Translations under genes and position numbers: made by a program
Notes under the pieces: model-generated
The model's database searches: none
What the model was told of the DNA's origin: nothing
Seen by the model: the letters and a program-made list of their open reading frames with translations, nothing else
Assembly (NCBI RefSeq): GCF_900107535.1
Contig: NZ_FNRA01000003.1
Location: 62,001 to 126,000 of the forward strand
Reading direction: 5' to 3'
DNA length: 64,000 nt
From: Pedobacter hartonius
Lineage (GTDB): Bacteria; Bacteroidota; Bacteroidia; Sphingobacteriales; Sphingobacteriaceae
Part shown: piece after piece, positions 39,877-48,879 of the stretch
Layout of the letters: each line of letters begins with the position of its first letter
How positions within the stretch are numbered: the stretch's first letter is position 1

Positions 39877-41208
39877 TTAAACGACAGATGAAAATGAATT
39901 TTCCATCTTGTTGTAAATTAAAGATTGTACGTATTCCTTCAGCACTTCATTACCGATCTTCTGCGTTACGTCAAACATAAATGCTTCTACCAGTAATTTA
40001 CGGGAGGATTCTTCACTGATCCCTCTTGCACGCAGGTAGAATAAAGATTCAGGATCAAACTGTCCTACTGTACAACCATGGCTGCATTTCACGTCATCAG
40101 CATAAATTTCCAGCTGTGGTTTTGCAAATACCTGTGCCTTATCACTTAGCAGCAGGTTGTTGTTTTGCTGGAATGCATTCGTTTTCTGTGCAGGACGCTC
40201 TACAAAAACTTTACCATTAAAAACAGCTTTACCATTATCCAGCAATACACCTTTATAAACCTCATTGCTTTCACAATGCGGAAATTTATGATGGATAGCC
40301 GTATGGTTATCGGTTAATTGCTGACCGCCTACAAGGTAGAGGCCAAACAAATGAGTCTCGGTCTGGCTGCCGTTAAGCTCAATTTCGAGGTTATTACGGA
40401 TCAGCTCTGCACCGGGCAGGTTAAACGTAAAGTTATCGTAACGGCTGCTGCGTTCCTGCTGCACCTGGTTATAGGTGATCAGTCTTTCATCAGGAAGATT
40501 GTCCTGAATGTTATATTGTATCAGCTGTGCATTTTCTTTCAGGTCTGCCTGCGTAACACTGTTCAGTATGGCGCGGCTGCCATTTTTGATAAAAATGCTG
40601 GACTCGATCAGTTCGGCCTTTGCATTTTGATTGACAACAATCAGGTGCCTTGGCTGAAAGAACATATGCTCATCTGCCGAATACAGGTTCACAATCTGAA
40701 TGGGCTTATCCAATACTACGTTTTTATGAACTTCAAGGAAATACCCGTCAGTAAAAAGAGCAGTATTTAAAGCCAGCATCCTGTTGGTTTCTGAGGCATC
40801 AAGTGCTGCATGATTTTTAAATGCAGGCGTCTGGCTGATGCTCTCCGTTGTATGGACGGTTACCGACTGTGCATCCGGTAATACCGAAAGTGCCGGCTGG
40901 ATGGTACCGTTCAGTAAAACCAGCAGGTAGGCATTCAGGCCTGGAATAGTTGCTTTGTTCAATGCAGATATCACCGCATTTTCTTCAGCTTCTGCTGCTG
41001 TGAAAGTAAAATCGTCCGTTAAAAAAGGGCTGAGATTGGTAAATCTCCAGTCCTCATCTTTAAGTGTAGGAAAACCCTTGGCCCTGAACAAGTCAAAGGC
41101 GGCAGTCCTTATTTCCGATAAATCACCACTTGTACCAGCTGCGCTTCCGGAATTTTCAAATTCCGCGATCAGCTTGTCGTACAGTGGAGCTGTCAATAGA
41201 TTTACCAT
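39877..41208 (-). CDS. sufD: SufD scaffold protein
   Basis: A 443-aa beta-helix protein of the SufB/SufD family. Residues 30-60 have the family entry RAKGFPTLKDEDWRFTNLSP; the core shows QPRHLIVVNQNAKAELIES, and the C-terminus DVKCSHGCTVGQFDPES then FYLRARGISEESSRKLLVEA, with the conserved His/Cys that SufD contributes to cluster assembly. It pairs with SufB and the ATPase SufC, encoded directly upstream, and converts ATP hydrolysis into Fe-S assembly. Confidence 0.95.
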   Translation of the reverse strand: MVNLLTAPLYDKLIAEFENSGSAAGTSGDLSEIRTAAFDLFRAKGFPTLKDEDWRFTNLSPFLTDDFTFTAAEAEENAVISALNKATIPGLNAYLLVLLNGTIQPALSVLPDAQSVTVHTTESISQTPAFKNHAALDASETNRMLALNTALFTDGYFLEVHKNVVLDKPIQIVNLYSADEHMFFQPRHLIVVNQNAKAELIESSIFIKNGSRAILNSVTQADLKENAQLIQYNIQDNLPDERLITYNQVQQERSSRYDNFTFNLPGAELIRNNLEIELNGSQTETHLFGLYLVGGQQLTDNHTAIHHKFPHCESNEVYKGVLLDNGKAVFNGKVFVERPAQKTNAFQQNNNLLLSDKAQVFAKPQLEIYADDVKCSHGCTVGQFDPESLFYLRARGISEESSRKLLVEAFMFDVTQKIGNEVLKEYVQSLIYNKMENSFSSVV

Positions 41209-41209
41209 G

Positions 41210-41983
41210 TTATTTAGTATTTATTGATTCCTGGCCCTGAAGTTCTTCTTTCAGCCAATCGTATCCTTTTTCTTCAAGCTCCAGCGCCAGTTCTTTGGTT
41301 CCTGAACGGACGATCTGTCCATTGTATAAAACATGCACAAAGTCAGGCACGATATATTCCAGCAAACGCTGATAGTGGGTGATCAGCACGAAGGCGTTAT
41401 CCGCAGAGCGAAGTTTATTGATTCCGTTGGAAACGATCCTTAACGCATCGATATCCAATCCTGAATCGGTTTCATCAAGAATAGACAATTTAGGGTCAAG
41501 CATGGCCAGCTGGAACACTTCGTTCCTTTTTTTCTCTCCGCCAGAGAAACCCTGGTTCAATGAACGGTTCGCCAGTTTGGCTTCAAATTCTACCAGTTCC
41601 TGTTTTTCTTTTGTCATTTTCAGGAATTCCTTAGCCGAAAGCGGCGGCAGGTTACGGTGAATACGGATCTCACTTAATGCTGTTCGTAAAAAGTTAATAT
41701 TAGATACCCCCGGAATTTCTACCGGGTACTGGAATGCAAGGAATACACCCTCACGGGCACGTTCTTCAGGTTTCATATCCAGCAGGTTTTTTCCGTCCAG
41801 CCATACTTCCCCTTCGGTCACTTCGTAATTCTCGCGGCCTGCAAGTACTGAGGCCAGTGAGCTTTTACCAGAACCGTTGGGGCCCATGATTGCATGTACT
41901 TCGCCGGCATTCACTTCCAGGTTAATCCCTTTTAATATTTCCTTTCCTTCAATATTAGCATGAAGATTTTTTATTGATAACAT
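41210..41983 (-). CDS. sufC: SufC ATPase
   Basis: A 257-aa soluble ABC ATPase. Walker A is GPNGSGKSS (about residues 35-43), the signature GFSGGEKKRNEV is the SufC-specific form, Walker B reads LSILDETDSGLD, and the H-loop is LITHYQRLL. It drives the SufBCD scaffold complex. One base separates it from sufD and 20 bp from sufB. Confidence 0.97.
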   Translation of the reverse strand: MLSIKNLHANIEGKEILKGINLEVNAGEVHAIMGPNGSGKSSLASVLAGRENYEVTEGEVWLDGKNLLDMKPEERAREGVFLAFQYPVEIPGVSNINFLRTALSEIRIHRNLPPLSAKEFLKMTKEKQELVEFEAKLANRSLNQGFSGGEKKRNEVFQLAMLDPKLSILDETDSGLDIDALRIVSNGINKLRSADNAFVLITHYQRLLEYIVPDFVHVLYNGQIVRSGTKELALELEEKGYDWLKEELQGQESINTK

Positions 41984-42003
41984 ATTATGGTTTGTTTTTA
42001 TGA

Positions 42004-43452
42004 TTATCCTACACTACCTTCCAGTGTAAGAGAGAGTAATTTTTGCGCTTCTACAGCAAATTCCATGGGCAGCTGGTTGAGCACTTCTTTTGCATAACCG
42101 TTAACGATCAGTGCAATGGCCTGCTCAGCATCAATACCACGCTGGTTTAAATAAAACACCTGGTCTTCACCTATCTTCGAAGTGGTGGCCTCATGCTCTA
42201 TCGTTGCTGTATTATTTTTTGATTCGATATAAGGGAAAGTATGTGCACCGCACTGATCGCCGATCAGCAGGGAATCACACTGGGTAAAGTTACGTGCATT
42301 CTTAGCCTTGCTGCCCATCTGCACCAGGCCACGGTAACTGTTCTGGCCTCGTCCGGCAGAGATCCCTTTGGAGATGATCCTGCTTTTGGTATTGGCACCG
42401 ATGTGGTGGATCTTGGTTCCGGTATCTGCAATCTGCATGTTATTGGTTACTGCAACGGAGTAGAATTCACCTGAGGAATGGTCTCCCTGCAGGATCAGGC
42501 TTGGATACTTCCAGGTGATGGCCGAACCTGTCTCTACCTGTGTCCAGGAGATCTTGGAATGATCACCACGGCAGGCACCACGTTTGGTTACAAAATTGAA
42601 GATTCCTCCTTTTCCGTCCTTATCACCAGGATACCAGTTCTGTACAGTAGAATATTTGATCTCTGCACCTTTCAGTGCAATCAGCTCTACTACTGCGGCA
42701 TGCAGCTGATTTTCATCACGCATAGGCGCTGTACATCCTTCCAGGTAACTTACGTAACTATCTTCGTCGGCAATAATCAGCGTACGCTCAAACTGCCCTG
42801 TATTCTCGGCATTAATCCTGAAATAGGTAGATAACTCCATCGGGCAGCGCACTCCTTTAGGGATGTACACAAAAGACCCGTCTGAAAAAACCGCTGTATT
42901 TAAGGAAGCAAAAGTATTATCCGTATGCGGAACTACCGTACCCAGGTATTTCTGTACCAGCTCAGGATGGTTTTTTACCGCTTCACTGATGGAACAGAAG
43001 ATGATCCCCATCTCATTCAGGTGCTCTTTATAGGTAGTACTGACCGAAACACTGTCAAATACCACATCAACTGCCACACCGGCAAGTTGTTTCTGTTCAG
43101 ACATCGGGATGCCCAGTTTCTCAAAAGTACGCAGCAACTCAGGATCTACCTCATCAAGCGAAGCATATTTAGCCTGTTTTTTTGGGGCAGCATAATAAGA
43201 GATCGACTGAAAGTCGATATCCGGCATTTTAAAGTTTTGCCATTGCGGCATTTCCTGTTTCTGGAAAGCCTTAAATCCTTTCATTCTCCAATCCAGCAGC
43301 CACTGAGGCTCATTTTTTTTAGCAGAGATAAACCGAACAGTATCTTCATTGAGTCCAACTTCCGAAATATCCATATCAATGTCTGTGACAAAGCCAAACT
43401 CGTATTCCTTGTTTGCCAATTCATCTAGCATCATATCATCTTTTTCCATCAT
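42004..43452 (-). CDS. sufB: SufB scaffold protein
   Basis: A 482-aa scaffold on which the Fe-S cluster forms. It shows the SufB landmarks [16 protein letters not shown] near the N-terminus, [15 protein letters not shown]-type [51 protein letters not shown] and [20 protein letters not shown] with conserved Cys and His. It is the first gene of the seven-gene SUF operon. ATGs at 43452 and 43449 are both possible. A tandem repeat lies 8 bp upstream. Confidence 0.97.
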   Translation of the reverse strand: MMEKDDMMLDELANKEYEFGFVTDIDMDISEVGLNEDTVRFISAKKNEPQWLLDWRMKGFKAFQKQEMPQWQNFKMPDIDFQSISYYAAPKKQAKYASLDEVDPELLRTFEKLGIPMSEQKQLAGVAVDVVFDSVSVSTTYKEHLNEMGIIFCSISEAVKNHPELVQKYLGTVVPHTDNTFASLNTAVFSDGSFVYIPKGVRCPMELSTYFRINAENTGQFERTLIIADEDSYVSYLEGCTAPMRDENQLHAAVVELIALKGAEIKYSTVQNWYPGDKDGKGGIFNFVTKRGACRGDHSKISWTQVETGSAITWKYPSLILQGDHSSGEFYSVAVTNNMQIADTGTKIHHIGANTKSRIISKGISAGRGQNSYRGLVQMGSKAKNARNFTQCDSLLIGDQCGAHTFPYIESKNNTATIEHEATTSKIGEDQVFYLNQRGIDAEQAIALIVNGYAKEVLNQLPMEFAVEAQKLLSLTLEGSVG

Positions 43453-43459
43453 TATCCAA

Positions 43460-43495
43460 TTTAAGGCTTATTGCTTCTTTAAGGCTTATCGCTTC
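43460..43495. promoter_or_regulatory. 18-bp tandem direct repeat in the sufB leader
   Basis: TTTAAGGCTTATTGCTTC (43460-43477) is followed directly by TTTAAGGCTTATCGCTTC (43478-43495), 17 of 18 bases identical, and then CTTTA, as if a third copy began. It ends 8 bp before the sufB start on the minus strand. It may be an operator for the SufR-like regulator or a leader-RNA element; nothing in the sequence decides. Confidence 0.55.
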
Positions 43496-43656
43496 CTTTA
43501 AAAAAGTATTGAATAAGCACGTTACAAAGATAACCAACAGCAATAATAAACCAAGGAATTACTTTGTTTATTACCATCTAATTACAATAATATGTACAAT
43601 CACAGCACTTTATTTCCGCCATTTTCCCTTATTTAAAATGATTATCGAAAACTGAG

Positions 43657-43687
43657 TTTGTTTTTATAAATACTCATCATAGATTTA
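43657..43687 (+). promoter_or_regulatory. Bacteroidota-type promoter of the M1 peptidase gene
   Basis: TTTG at 43657-43660 and TAGATTTA at 43680-43687 are separated by 19 bp, matching the -33 TTTG / -7 TAnnTTTR consensus of the primary sigma factor in this phylum. It lies 38 bp before the ATG at 43725. Confidence 0.6.
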
Positions 43688-43724
43688 CAACGTTATTCAA
43701 ACTGTAAATCAAAGAATCTATTAA

Positions 43725-46229
43725 ATGAACATTAAAACTAAAACCTGCCGCCGCGCCGTAGTCAGTACCTTTCTGATCATCGGTGCAGCGTCCATTAGCC
43801 CCGCCTCCGCACAGGAAAAACAGAATGACCCCCAGATGAAGATCTACCGGTCTACCGCAACAAAAATCAACGACCTCATCCATACCAAACTGGATGTCCG
43901 TTTTGACTATAAAAAACGGTATATGTACGGGAGGGAATGGGTGACTATCAAGCCCCACATCTACGCTACTGACTCCCTCCGCCTGGATGCACAAGGCATG
44001 GATATCAAGACACTGAGCATCGTAAAGAACGGTAAAAACATCCCGCTCAAATACAAATACGACAGCCTTACACTCGCCATTCAACTGGACAAAGAATACA
44101 AAAACACCGAAAACTATACGGTATATATCGAATACACTGCCAAACCCAATGAACTGAAAGTACAGGGCAGCGCAGCAATTACTGATGCCAAAGGCCTTTA
44201 TTTCATTAATCCCGACAGCACGGAAAAGGACAAACCGGTACAGATCTGGACGCAGGGCGAACTCCAGAGTTCATCTGCCTGGTTCCCGACAATCGACAGG
44301 CCCAACCAGAAAACAACAGACGAGATCAGCATGACCGTACCGGGCAAATATGTAACCCTTTCTAACGGGCGCCTGGCCTCACAAAAGAAAAATGCCGACG
44401 GCACAAGGACAGACACCTGGAAAATGGAACTGCCTCATTCCCCCTACCTGATGATGATGGCTGTCGGAAATTTCAGTATCTACAAGGACAAATGGCGTGA
44501 TAAGGAAGTAAGCTACTACCTCGAACCCAAATACGCAGCATACGCCAAAGAGATCTTCGGCTTCACCCCTGAAGTCATTGAGTTTTACTCAAAGATCCTG
44601 GGCGTTGATTATCCATGGAATAAATATTCCCAAATCGTTGTCCGCGATTACGTTAGCGGTGCAATGGAAAATACGACAGCAACCCTGCACGGCACCTATG
44701 TACAGGGTACCACCCGTGAACTGGCAGACCGTTACTACGATGCCGGAAGGAGTACAATCGTGCATGAACTGTTCCACCAGTGGTTCGGTGATTATGTAAC
44801 AGCAGAAAGCTGGAGTAACATCACTGTGAATGAATCCTTTGCGAATTTCAGCGAAACCCTTTGGGCAGAACATAAATACGGACAGGACAGTGGTGATGAG
44901 CATAACAATGAAGCCCTGATGGGTTACCTGAAGACTCCCGGAGATGAGAAAAAAGACCTGGTACGTTTTCACTACCACGACCAGCAGGATGTTTTTGACG
45001 CCGTATCTTACCAGAAAGGCGGCAGGATCTTAAATATGCTGCGCCATTACCTCGGCGCCCCCGCCTTTTTCAAAGGACTGAACATCTACCTGAAAACAAA
45101 TGCCTTTAAAAATGGCGAAGCACAACAGCTGCGCCTGGCCATGGAAGAAGCAAGCGGAAAAGACCTGAACTGGTTCTTTAACCAATGGTATTACGGTGCC
45201 GGCCATCCCCTGCTGGAGATGAGCTATAAATGGGACGAAACCTCGAAAACCCAAACGGTATATATCAACCAGACACAGGAAGGCAAAGCATTCCAGCTGC
45301 CAATGGCAGTGGATATTTATTCCGGCGGCAAAAAGGAACGTCACCAGATCATGATGACTGCCAAATCGGATACGCTCACATACAAACTTGCCAGCCAGCC
45401 AAACCTGGTCAATGTAGATGCAGAAAAAATCATCCTCAGTAAAAAAACTGACCATAAGTCAATGGAAGAGTTATTGTTCCAGTACCAGAATGCACCGCTG
45501 TACATGGACAGGCTTGAAGCAATCGAAGCTGCAACGGCAAAACCAGCAGACCAGAGCGCACAAAAGATCCTGCTTGCTGCCCTGCAGGATAAATATTACG
45601 GCCTGCGCCTGAAAACCCTGAATGCAATTGACCCGACCAATACAACGCTCAGCAGCGCTGCAATGCCAACCATCCTTAAACTGGCAAAAACAGATGACAA
45701 TAACCTGGTGAAAGCCGCTGCCATAACAGTGATCAGCACTTCAAAAGGCGGCGAACAACAGCTGGCATTGTATCAGGAAGGCCTGAAAAGCCAGTCCTAT
45801 GCCGTAGCCGGCGCCTCATTAGGTGCAATGGCAACCCTGAAACCTGAGGAGGCCCTGACTTTTGCCAAATCATTTGAGAAAGAAAGCCAGGGCAATTTAA
45901 CCAATGCGATCCTCAAAGTATACGCCAAAAGCGGAACCGATGCAGAGTGGCCTTTTGTATATAAAAAAATTGCAGATGCCGATCCGCAGAGCAAATTCGA
46001 TATGCTGAAGGACTTCATTGGCATGACTGCACACGTACAGAACCCTGTTTATGCACAACAGGGCATCAATCTGATCAGAGACATGGGCATCAGGTTTAAA
46101 GCAAATGGTTTTGCCCCTCAGCTGATTGAAGTGCTGAACCAGATCAAACAGTTCCGTCAGAAAATGAATGACAACGCTTCAGCAGAGGTTGCTGAAGAGG
46201 CTGTTAAAAAAGTTAACGACGCCAAATAA
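43725..46229 (+). CDS. M1-family metallo-aminopeptidase, exported
   Basis: An 834-aa gluzincin peptidase. A signal peptide ending near ASAQ (residue 28) is followed by the beta-saddle domain, the substrate-binding VSGAMENTTATLH (GAMEN motif), the zinc site VHELFHQWFGDY (HExxH) with its third ligand in NESFANFSE 18 residues on, and a catalytic Tyr region. Residues about 580-810 are an alpha-solenoid with HEAT-like repeats. It trims N-terminal residues from peptides in the periplasm. Its 3' end faces hairpin elements C and D. Confidence 0.95.
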   Translation: MNIKTKTCRRAVVSTFLIIGAASISPASAQEKQNDPQMKIYRSTATKINDLIHTKLDVRFDYKKRYMYGREWVTIKPHIYATDSLRLDAQGMDIKTLSIVKNGKNIPLKYKYDSLTLAIQLDKEYKNTENYTVYIEYTAKPNELKVQGSAAITDAKGLYFINPDSTEKDKPVQIWTQGELQSSSAWFPTIDRPNQKTTDEISMTVPGKYVTLSNGRLASQKKNADGTRTDTWKMELPHSPYLMMMAVGNFSIYKDKWRDKEVSYYLEPKYAAYAKEIFGFTPEVIEFYSKILGVDYPWNKYSQIVVRDYVSGAMENTTATLHGTYVQGTTRELADRYYDAGRSTIVHELFHQWFGDYVTAESWSNITVNESFANFSETLWAEHKYGQDSGDEHNNEALMGYLKTPGDEKKDLVRFHYHDQQDVFDAVSYQKGGRILNMLRHYLGAPAFFKGLNIYLKTNAFKNGEAQQLRLAMEEASGKDLNWFFNQWYYGAGHPLLEMSYKWDETSKTQTVYINQTQEGKAFQLPMAVDIYSGGKKERHQIMMTAKSDTLTYKLASQPNLVNVDAEKIILSKKTDHKSMEELLFQYQNAPLYMDRLEAIEAATAKPADQSAQKILLAALQDKYYGLRLKTLNAIDPTNTTLSSAAMPTILKLAKTDDNNLVKAAAITVISTSKGGEQQLALYQEGLKSQSYAVAGASLGAMATLKPEEALTFAKSFEKESQGNLTNAILKVYAKSGTDAEWPFVYKKIADADPQSKFDMLKDFIGMTAHVQNPVYAQQGINLIRDMGIRFKANGFAPQLIEVLNQIKQFRQKMNDNASAEVAEEAVKKVNDAK

Positions 46230-46232
46230 TAA

Positions 46233-46263
46233 TACCGGTCAGATAGTTAATGTCTGACCGGTA
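46233..46263. terminator. hairpin directly after the M1 peptidase gene
   Basis: TACCGGTCAGA (46233-46243) pairs perfectly with TCTGACCGGTA (46253-46263), starting 3 bp after the stop codon. The following sequence is AAAAGAAT, not a T-run, so it may be a weak terminator or an mRNA-stabilising hairpin. Confidence 0.6.
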
Positions 46264-46330
46264 AAAGAATTGCATCATACCGGATGGCAAGTAGCTGACC
46301 GCTGACTGGTTAAAGAAAGATCAACTCAAT

Positions 46331-46417
46331 TGCAAAATCCTGTATACAAGATCGGGGCTGCCGGCTGCTGAAACGCAGCCGGGAAGGCCCCGATCCTGAT
46401 ATACAGAATTTTTTGCA
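46331..46417. repeat. long hairpin element C (imperfect arms, near-identical head)
   Basis: The head 46359-46386 matches the 28-nt head of element A except for two changes (TGAAAC for TGAAGC and CCGGGAAG for CCGAGAAG). The arms 46331-46358 and 46387-46417 pair over GATCGGGGC, CTGTATA and TGCAAAA with bulges between, so this copy looks partly decayed. Arm sequence is unrelated to A, B or D. After the right arm comes GGATATTC, reminiscent of GGATATCC after element A. Confidence 0.8.
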
Positions 46418-46518
46418 ACGGATATTCTCCGGGATTTTCTAAACAAGCGTGCTACCCCCCCCTACCGCATACTGTACATATACGTCTTTACAAGCCACCA
46501 TGCTACAGGACAACCTTA

Positions 46519-46598
46519 AAAAAAGAGGTGTACTACATCGATGCCTTCTCGGCTGCGCTTCAGCAGCCGGCAGCATTGATGTAGTACACCTCTTTTTT
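46519..46598. repeat. long hairpin element D: 26-nt arms, head identical to A but inverted
   Basis: Positions 46519-46544 pair with 46573-46598 with one mismatch; arms are 26 nt and bounded by A6 and T6. The head 46545-46572 is the exact reverse complement of the 28-nt head of element A. On the minus strand GCTTCGCTG lies directly before the arm, as in A. The rest of the 453-bp gap 46230-46682 holds no credible gene. Confidence 0.9.
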
Positions 46599-46682
46599 CA
46601 GCGAAGCTTGAAGAAACTTAAGCGACATGAAATTGAAGCGACATAAAAGCCAAACGCTATACAGATAGCCGTAAAGCATGCC

Positions 46683-47066
46683 TTAATACACCTGCTCTTC
46701 CATGAGGAATTCAAGTTTCAGATCAGCATCCTTACAAAAACCAGGATGCACCCTCGAAGTCTGAATTACAGTACTCCGCATGGCGGTAAGCCAGCGAAAC
46801 CTTGATGGCAGATCCAGCTGCCCGATAGGGCCGCTGTCTTTTGCACCGGAACAGATCAGCATCAGGCTGTCCAGATGTGCCCTGATATCGGCTATATCCA
46901 GCTTTGCCGAGAATGCCTTTAACCGCTCCCCGTCCAAAGCATAGGCAGCCTTCAGGTATTTTTTCCGGGCGCAGTACAGGATCACGCCCACATTCAGAAA
47001 CTCATCACGTTCTACCCTTGGTACCACGCGAATGACCGCATACTCAAATAAGTGAAGTTCTTGCAT
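46683..47066 (-). CDS. DUF3037 protein, partner of HipA-like kinase
   Basis: A 127-aa protein of the DUF3037 family: FEYAVIRVVPRVERDEFLNVGVILYC is the family start (key pattern RVVPRVERDEFLNVGV), then LDSLMLICSGAKDSGPIGQL and RFRWLTAMRSTVIQTSRVHPG. Function is unknown. Across bacteria it is found next to HipA-like kinases, and here it overlaps one by 23 bp, so the two are translationally coupled and probably act together. Confidence 0.9.
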   Translation of the reverse strand: MQELHLFEYAVIRVVPRVERDEFLNVGVILYCARKKYLKAAYALDGERLKAFSAKLDIADIRAHLDSLMLICSGAKDSGPIGQLDLPSRFRWLTAMRSTVIQTSRVHPGFCKDADLKLEFLMEEQVY

Positions 47067-47844
47067 GTTGTGCTTCGTTTACAAAAATTTCAGAACTGGC
47101 AATACGTGTTTCGAGGAACTCGGCATAGGCAGCCCGGTGTGCGGTTGCAGATTCAAATGCAGATTCGGAGGACAACCACTCTTCGGGTACCAGGCCAACA
47201 ATGGCACGAATGAGTTCATTGGGCAGCAGCGCCCTGAATTCCTCGTTCACCAGTTCCAGTTCTGTGGCCCAGGGCAACAATACGTGGTCTTTGATCAGCG
47301 CAAAGGGACGTTTGGCCTGCTCCTGCCAGTTTTGCCAGGAATGGTGAAAATACAGGGAGGCACCATGATCGATCAGCCACAATTCCTTATGCCAGATCAG
47401 CATATTGGTGTTGCGGGGTGTACGGTCCATGTTCATCAGCAAACAATCCAGCCAGACGATCTGAGAGGCCAGTTTGGCATCAATCACCGTTACCGCGGGA
47501 TCAAAGGTAATGGCACCCGAAAGATAATGTAATGCCAGGTTCAGCCCTATGCTGGCCTTTAACAAATCCTGTATCTCCTCATCAGGCTCCGTGCGGCCAA
47601 AAGCTTCATCCAGGCTGGCAAAGACGATCTCCGGCACCTTAAAACCCAATGCCCGGGCAATTTCTCCCCCGATGATCTCAGCAATCAGTGCTTTTACACC
47701 CTGACCGGCGCCGCGGAATTTTAACACATATAAAAAATCGTCATCTGCTTCCGCGATAGCCGGCATCGACCCGCCTTCACGCAGTGGGGTAACATAGCGG
47801 GTTACCTGAACGGTTCTCAATTGCAGTTCGTTGGTATTTATCAT
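47044..47844 (-). CDS. HipA-like kinase family protein
   Basis: A 266-aa compact HipA-fold kinase, shorter than HipA toxins (about 440 aa) as it lacks the N-terminal subdomain. FLYVLKFRGAGQGVKALIAE (about 37-56) supplies the ATP-site Lys, CLLMNMDRTPRNTNMLIW the catalytic Asp/Asn loop, and LWLIDHGASLYFH the metal-binding DHG. A HipB-type antitoxin is absent; instead DUF3037 follows with a 23-bp overlap. The target is unknown and a toxin role is not shown. Confidence 0.85.
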   Translation of the reverse strand: MINTNELQLRTVQVTRYVTPLREGGSMPAIAEADDDFLYVLKFRGAGQGVKALIAEIIGGEIARALGFKVPEIVFASLDEAFGRTEPDEEIQDLLKASIGLNLALHYLSGAITFDPAVTVIDAKLASQIVWLDCLLMNMDRTPRNTNMLIWHKELWLIDHGASLYFHHSWQNWQEQAKRPFALIKDHVLLPWATELELVNEEFRALLPNELIRAIVGLVPEEWLSSESAFESATAHRAAYAEFLETRIASSEIFVNEAQHARTSLI

Positions 47845-47930
47845 AAAAACTCAGTTCTCTAAATCAATGATCAACCTGTCATTAGTTTACAGCGCAAATA
47901 TGAAAGAAAAAAATCAAATAAGGTGTTCGA

Positions 47931-48816
47931 ATCGAGTAGGAAGGTAATCATTAGTTGATTACCTGTCCTCTCACACCACCGTACGTGCCGTTCGGCATAC
48001 GGCGGTTCATTAAACATTAACAGTATTTAGGGCCGCTACTTCTTGAAGGAATAGTAGCCCTTCTTTCTTTAAAAATGCATCAAGCTCGCTAAACAGCGAT
48101 TTCACTTCACTCAGTTTGAAGTAAGTTCCCCAGCCCTGATTGAGTTGACTTTTGATCAATGGCCACTTTGACCTGACCTCACCTGCAACCACCCGCTCAT
48201 AAGCTTGATGCATATTGCTTTTACTGATAATTTCTTCGAGTAACATGTCGAACACTTTTTTTTTACTGTTTCCTTGTTTTCATCCTTCCTTCAAGATACC
48301 GCTCAGCACTCCCTGTTACCTTTCTGCTTCCACCATATTCCTCACAGGGCAGCTCTCTATCCAGAGTTTTCTGCTTTCTTTACGATCATCCCAGTTCCTG
48401 TGTCCACTCAGACGTTTAATGTTCAGCCCTTCCCTTAAAATAAAAGGTACTATGGCCCCGGCTGACTTCTGATGAACCGGACATATATCACTACATATCC
48501 TTGCTCCTTCAAGAGGCGCTTCTCTCTCCGGCAACGATTAATCAGATCTCCCCGGGTAAGAACGCAAACTTTCTCTCCATCTACCTGTCAGATCTACAGC
48601 AACATGTTTCGGATAGTTTAGGGCTTTGTTTTGTAGTGCAAACTCACCCACATGTCACTGCCTCATCTGCTTCCTGTTCGTCAGGCCAGAGATTTACCGC
48701 CGGCTTCTTTCAAATTCCTCCTCAGGGTGGACACCCTTGCCTTAAGTTAACGTTTCCCACTATCAAGGCACGTTCGGGACTTTCACCCTAGAGTTTTGCG
48801 CCCATGCCGGGCACAC
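47931..48816 (-). mobile_element. group II intron, internally deleted (non-autonomous)
   Basis: On the minus strand the 5' boundary reads GTGTGCCCGGCATGGGCG followed by AACTCTAGGGTGAAAGTC, the conserved group II intron start. Near the 3' end, 47975-48006 folds as a domain V (GCCGTATGCCGAACGG… with GTACGGTGG), 47942-47964 forms a 9-bp domain VI-like stem, and the element ends CTACTCGAT at 47931. Total length is 886 nt, too short for a full reverse-transcriptase gene. The insertion point is 6 nt after the receptor gene's terminator hairpin, a target preference known for group IIC introns; I do not assign the class firmly. Confidence 0.85.
48010..48255 (-). pseudogene. remnant of intron-encoded reverse transcriptase/maturase
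   Basis: An 81-codon frame inside intron domain IV. Residues 1-24 (MFDMLLEEIISKSNMHQAYE) match the N-terminus of group II intron reverse transcriptases. The chain then jumps at about residue 25 to the C-terminal maturase motif LNQGWGTYFKLSEVKSLFSE, missing the whole polymerase domain including the YADD box, and ends in an unrelated tail (FLKKEGLLFLQEV). A functional maturase cannot be made; mobility would need one in trans. Confidence 0.8.
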
Positions 48817-48822
48817 ACTGAA

Positions 48823-48857
48823 AGATAGGCATATTCCTGTCCGGAATATGCCTATCT
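48823..48857 (-). terminator. terminator of the TonB receptor gene
   Basis: AGATAGGCATATTCC (48823-48837) and GGAATATGCCTATCT (48843-48857) form a perfect 15-bp stem with a five-base loop, 22 bp after the stop of the minus-strand receptor gene. The T-run normally expected after it is interrupted by the group II intron. Confidence 0.85.
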
Positions 48858-48879
48858 GCCTGAAGAAATTCTTTAAACC

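Noticed and set aside
46449..46646. Plus-strand 65-codon frame across hairpin D
   Set aside because: Composition follows the hairpin sequence; no start context or homology pattern.
48215..48791. Plus-strand open frames of 85 and 96 codons
   Set aside because: They lie antisense to the group II intron ribozyme and show no protein-like pattern.
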